Below, piece after piece: positions 62,259 through 64,000 of a DNA stretch of 64,000 nucleotides (the stretch's first letter is position 1; each line of letters begins with the position of its first letter). Location: assembly GCA_003222135.1 (NCBI GenBank), contig QHUM01000039.1, positions 1 through 64,000 on the forward strand, given 5' to 3'. The notes under the pieces are model-generated. The model saw nothing but the letters and a program-made list of their open reading frames with translations, ran no database searches and was not told the origin of the DNA. Made by a program: the position numbers and the translations under genes. The DNA comes from Gemmatimonadota bacterium. Lineage in GTDB: Bacteria; Gemmatimonadota; Gemmatimonadetes; Gemmatimonadales; GWC2-71-9.

Positions 62259-62499
62259 CCAACATGTGGGAAGCGACGTGTTGGCCGGTGTGGGAAGGCG
62301 CGCAAAACGTGGGGAAGCTGCCGGATGCCAACAGTCCCAACACTTGGGTCAGATGCGCCGAGCGGCCTTACCCCTGCCGGGGGGCCTGGGGTTAACCCGA
62401 TTCACCCACATTTCCCCGCCCTCTACTACTACTACTAGTAGTTCTATAATAGTACAGCAGTAGATTCTTTACCCACCAAGAGACGAGGCGGCACGGCGG
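62259..62499. other. oriC, dnaA-dnaN intergenic region
   Basis: A 241-base gap with origin features. DnaA-box-like repeats: TGTGGGAAG at 62265-62273 and 62289-62297, GTGGGGAAG at 62309-62317, and TCACCCACA (7 of 9 to TTATCCACA) at 62402-62410. CCAACA/TGTTGG inverted repeats surround the first box. The boxes are GC-shifted relative to the consensus. The right end is the only AT-rich part. A Rho-independent terminator for dnaA is not evident. Confidence 0.8.
62402..62437. promoter_or_regulatory. DnaA-trio unwinding element
   Basis: A DnaA-box-like TCACCCACA (62402-62410), a GC cluster (62411-62421) and five consecutive CTA triplets (62423-62437). On the bottom strand read 3' to 5' these are GAT trios, the arrangement described for bacterial origins where DnaA loads on single strand. 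The triplets end in a 12-base palindrome (62431-62442), followed by an AT-rich stretch to about 62470. Confidence 0.65.
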
Positions 62500-63606
62500 A
62501 TGAAGTTCACGATCACTCGGGAACAGCTGCAAGAAGGCCTGGGCGCGGTGGCGGCGGCGATCCCCGCCAAGACGACGCTGCCGGTCCTCGCGAACGTCCT
62601 GCTCGAGGCGACGAAGCAGGGCATCCGCCTGTCGGGCACGGACCTCGACATCGCGGTGAGCACCACGGTGCCGGCGGAGGTGGACGCGGAAGGGGCGGTG
62701 ACCCTCCCGGCCAAGAAGCTGGTGGACATCGCGCGCGAGCTGCCCGCCGGCCCGGTGCGGTTCGCGGCTGCGGGCGAGGCCCGGGTCAGCATCGAATGCG
62801 GCCGGTCGAAGTTCAAGCTGCTCGGCCTTCCCCGCGAAGAGTTCCCCTCGTTCCCCGCCGTCAAGTTCGACGGCGCCTGGAAGGCGGCGGCCGGAGTGGT
62901 ACACAAGCTCGTCGGGCACGTGGCGTTCGCGGCGTCCACCGAGGAGAGCCGCCCGATCCTGAACGGCGTGCTCTGGGAGCTGCGCCCCGACCGGATGCGC
63001 ATGGTGGCGACAAACGGCCACCGGCTCGCCAAGATGGACGTGCCCGCGAAGGGAGGCTCGACCGCCGACCTGATCGTTCCCCCCAAGGCGCTGGAGCAGA
63101 TCCGCCGCCTGTTCGCGGCCGAGGACGCCATCGAGGTCGCCAAGAGCGACAATCACATTGGTTTCCGCGCCGGCGGCACGCTGGTGTTCTCGCGACTGAT
63201 CGAGGGGCCGTACCCCAACTACGAGCAGGTCATCCCGCGCGAGAACGACAAGGCCGCGACCGTGGACAAAGCCGCCATGGCGGCGGCGCTGCGCCGCATG
63301 AGCGTGGTGGCGAGCGACCAGACGCATCGGATTCGGCTGGCCTTCGCGGGCGGCGCGGTGAAGTTCTCGGTCCAGACACCCGACCTGGGCGAGGCACAGG
63401 ACGAGCTCCCCGTCACCTACGAGGGCGAGCCGCTCGAGATCGGGTTCAACGCGATGTACCTGCTCGAGATCCTCAAGTACATGCCGACCGACGAGGTCCG
63501 TCTCACCTTCAAGGCCCCCGAGCGCGCTTCGACCGTGGAGCCGGTCGGCTGGAATGACCCCGCCAGCTATATGGCGCTCGTGATGCCGTTACGACTGGTG
63601 GATTAG
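62500..63606 (+). CDS. dnaN: DNA polymerase III beta sliding clamp
   Basis: The 368-residue processivity clamp. Three domains; conserved N-terminus (MKFTITREQLQEGLGAVAA), LSGTDLDIAVST, ATNGHRLAKMD, and a C-terminal YMALVMPLRL. It follows oriC. Its stop overlaps by four bases the stop of the opposite-strand transglycosylase gene. Confidence 0.97.
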   Translation: MKFTITREQLQEGLGAVAAAIPAKTTLPVLANVLLEATKQGIRLSGTDLDIAVSTTVPAEVDAEGAVTLPAKKLVDIARELPAGPVRFAAAGEARVSIECGRSKFKLLGLPREEFPSFPAVKFDGAWKAAAGVVHKLVGHVAFAASTEESRPILNGVLWELRPDRMRMVATNGHRLAKMDVPAKGGSTADLIVPPKALEQIRRLFAAEDAIEVAKSDNHIGFRAGGTLVFSRLIEGPYPNYEQVIPRENDKAATVDKAAMAAALRRMSVVASDQTHRIRLAFAGGAVKFSVQTPDLGEAQDELPVTYEGEPLEIGFNAMYLLEILKYMPTDEVRLTFKAPERASTVEPVGWNDPASYMALVMPLRLVD

Positions 63607-64000
63607 AGGCTGTCTTTCCGCACCGCCGTCGTATCGATTACGGTGTCCCCCGGCGTCGGCATTTCGATCCCCAGCGAGTCGACTGGTGGCAAGGTGATCG
63701 CCGGCCCCTGAAGCGTGTCCGTCTCCTCAGCGGGCGGGATGTATACCTCGACCCCGTGGTACCGGGCGAGAATCAGGTCGCGTCGCGCCAGCACGCGCTC
63801 GGGCCGCAGCGTCGGCGTCGACGTGCGAGGATGGGGGAGCGTTGCGGCGAGCGCGGCCGCTTGTGTCTCGTCGAGTCGCGAGGGGGGCACGCCGAAGTAC
63901 GCGCGGCTCGCCGCATCCACGCCCCACACGCCCTGTCCCCATTCCGCGACGTCGAGGTAGAGCTCGAGGATCCGATCCTTAGGTAGCGCGAGCTCGAGGC
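63603..64000 (-). CDS. mtgA: GT51 peptidoglycan transglycosylase, 3' part
   Basis: Partial: the 5' end lies beyond the window. The visible frame begins LPKDRILELYLDVAEWGQGV and continues WGVDAASRAYFGVPPSRLDE and AAALAATLPHPRTSTP, the C-terminal part of a GT51 transglycosylase. No transpeptidase domain follows, so it is of the monofunctional MtgA type rather than a class A penicillin-binding protein. About 45 extra residues rich in Pro and Asp follow the domain. Confidence 0.82.
   Translation of the reverse strand, partial: LELALPKDRILELYLDVAEWGQGVWGVDAASRAYFGVPPSRLDETQAAALAATLPHPRTSTPTLRPERVLARRDLILARYHGVEVYIPPAEETDTLQGPAITLPPVDSLGIEMPTPGDTVIDTTAVRKDSL

Noticed and set aside
62423..62463. 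CTA-rich stretch as a microsatellite or recombination site
   Set aside because: Its position next to a DnaA-box-like site and GC cluster in the dnaA-dnaN gap fits a DnaA-trio better.
1..64000. tRNA, rRNA, CRISPR, insertion sequences or prophage genes
   Set aside because: Intergenic gaps were read on both strands; no clover-leaf, repeat-spacer array, transposase or integrase was recognised.

Overview
The window is GC-rich, tightly packed bacterial chromosome. The best taxonomic guess is a Gemmatimonadota-type bacterium. The reasons are a SusC/SusD outer-membrane pair, a GWxTD-domain TPR protein, an RCC1-repeat lipoprotein, ECF sigma operons carrying HEAT-repeat proteins, and a rpmH-rnpA-yidD-yidC-mnmE / dnaA-dnaN origin block. 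This is inferred from gene content only; Acidobacteriota or another soil lineage is not excluded. Most neighbouring genes are translationally coupled through overlapping stop and start codons (ATGA, GTGA, TGATG).

Layout. 0.2-8.2 kb: an RCC1-repeat lipoprotein and a minus-strand mannan-type locus (SusC, SusD, GH26). 8.4-10.3 kb: upp and a SatD/membrane-protein pair behind a striking operator array. 10.3-16.5 kb: two ECF sigma/anti-sigma operons, the first carrying two HEAT-repeat proteins, with YdcF and NUDIX genes between them. 16.5-28.2 kb: a housekeeping run (holA, SPOR protein, mutS, TonB-domain lipoprotein, cystathionine beta-synthase-like, ddl, rhomboid, GWxTD protein, metallopeptidase).

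28.2-54.9 kb is the most interesting part: an almost uninterrupted island for tetrahydromethanopterin (H4MPT)-dependent C1 oxidation. It runs fae, mtdB, fhcB, fhcA, fhcD, fhcC, mch; then cofactor genes (two ATP-grasp ligases, a CitG-like protein, a PTPS-like protein, a HisA-like protein, mfnF, mfnE, mfnB, SDR, pterin carbinolamine dehydratase, a DHPS-like protein, pabB, pabA, DUF447, mptG); then a lanthanide-type methanol dehydrogenase xoxF, a fused XoxJ-cytochrome c gene, a secreted pentapeptide-repeat protein and a PQQ-associated beta-propeller. Together they would oxidise methanol to formaldehyde in the periplasm (XoxF, with electrons passing to the fused cytochrome). Formaldehyde would be condensed with H4MPT (Fae) and oxidised through MtdB, Mch and Fhc to formate, while most of the methanofuran and H4MPT synthesis genes sit alongside. 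PQQ synthesis, formate dehydrogenase, GTP cyclohydrolase and carbon-assimilation genes are not in the window.

54.9-64 kb: DoxX and S8 peptidase genes, then the replication-origin block. The dnaA-dnaN gap shows DnaA-box-like repeats and five consecutive CTA triplets that fit a DnaA-trio unwinding element. No tRNA, rRNA, CRISPR, transposase or phage gene was recognised. No gene-free stretch exceeds 300 bases.
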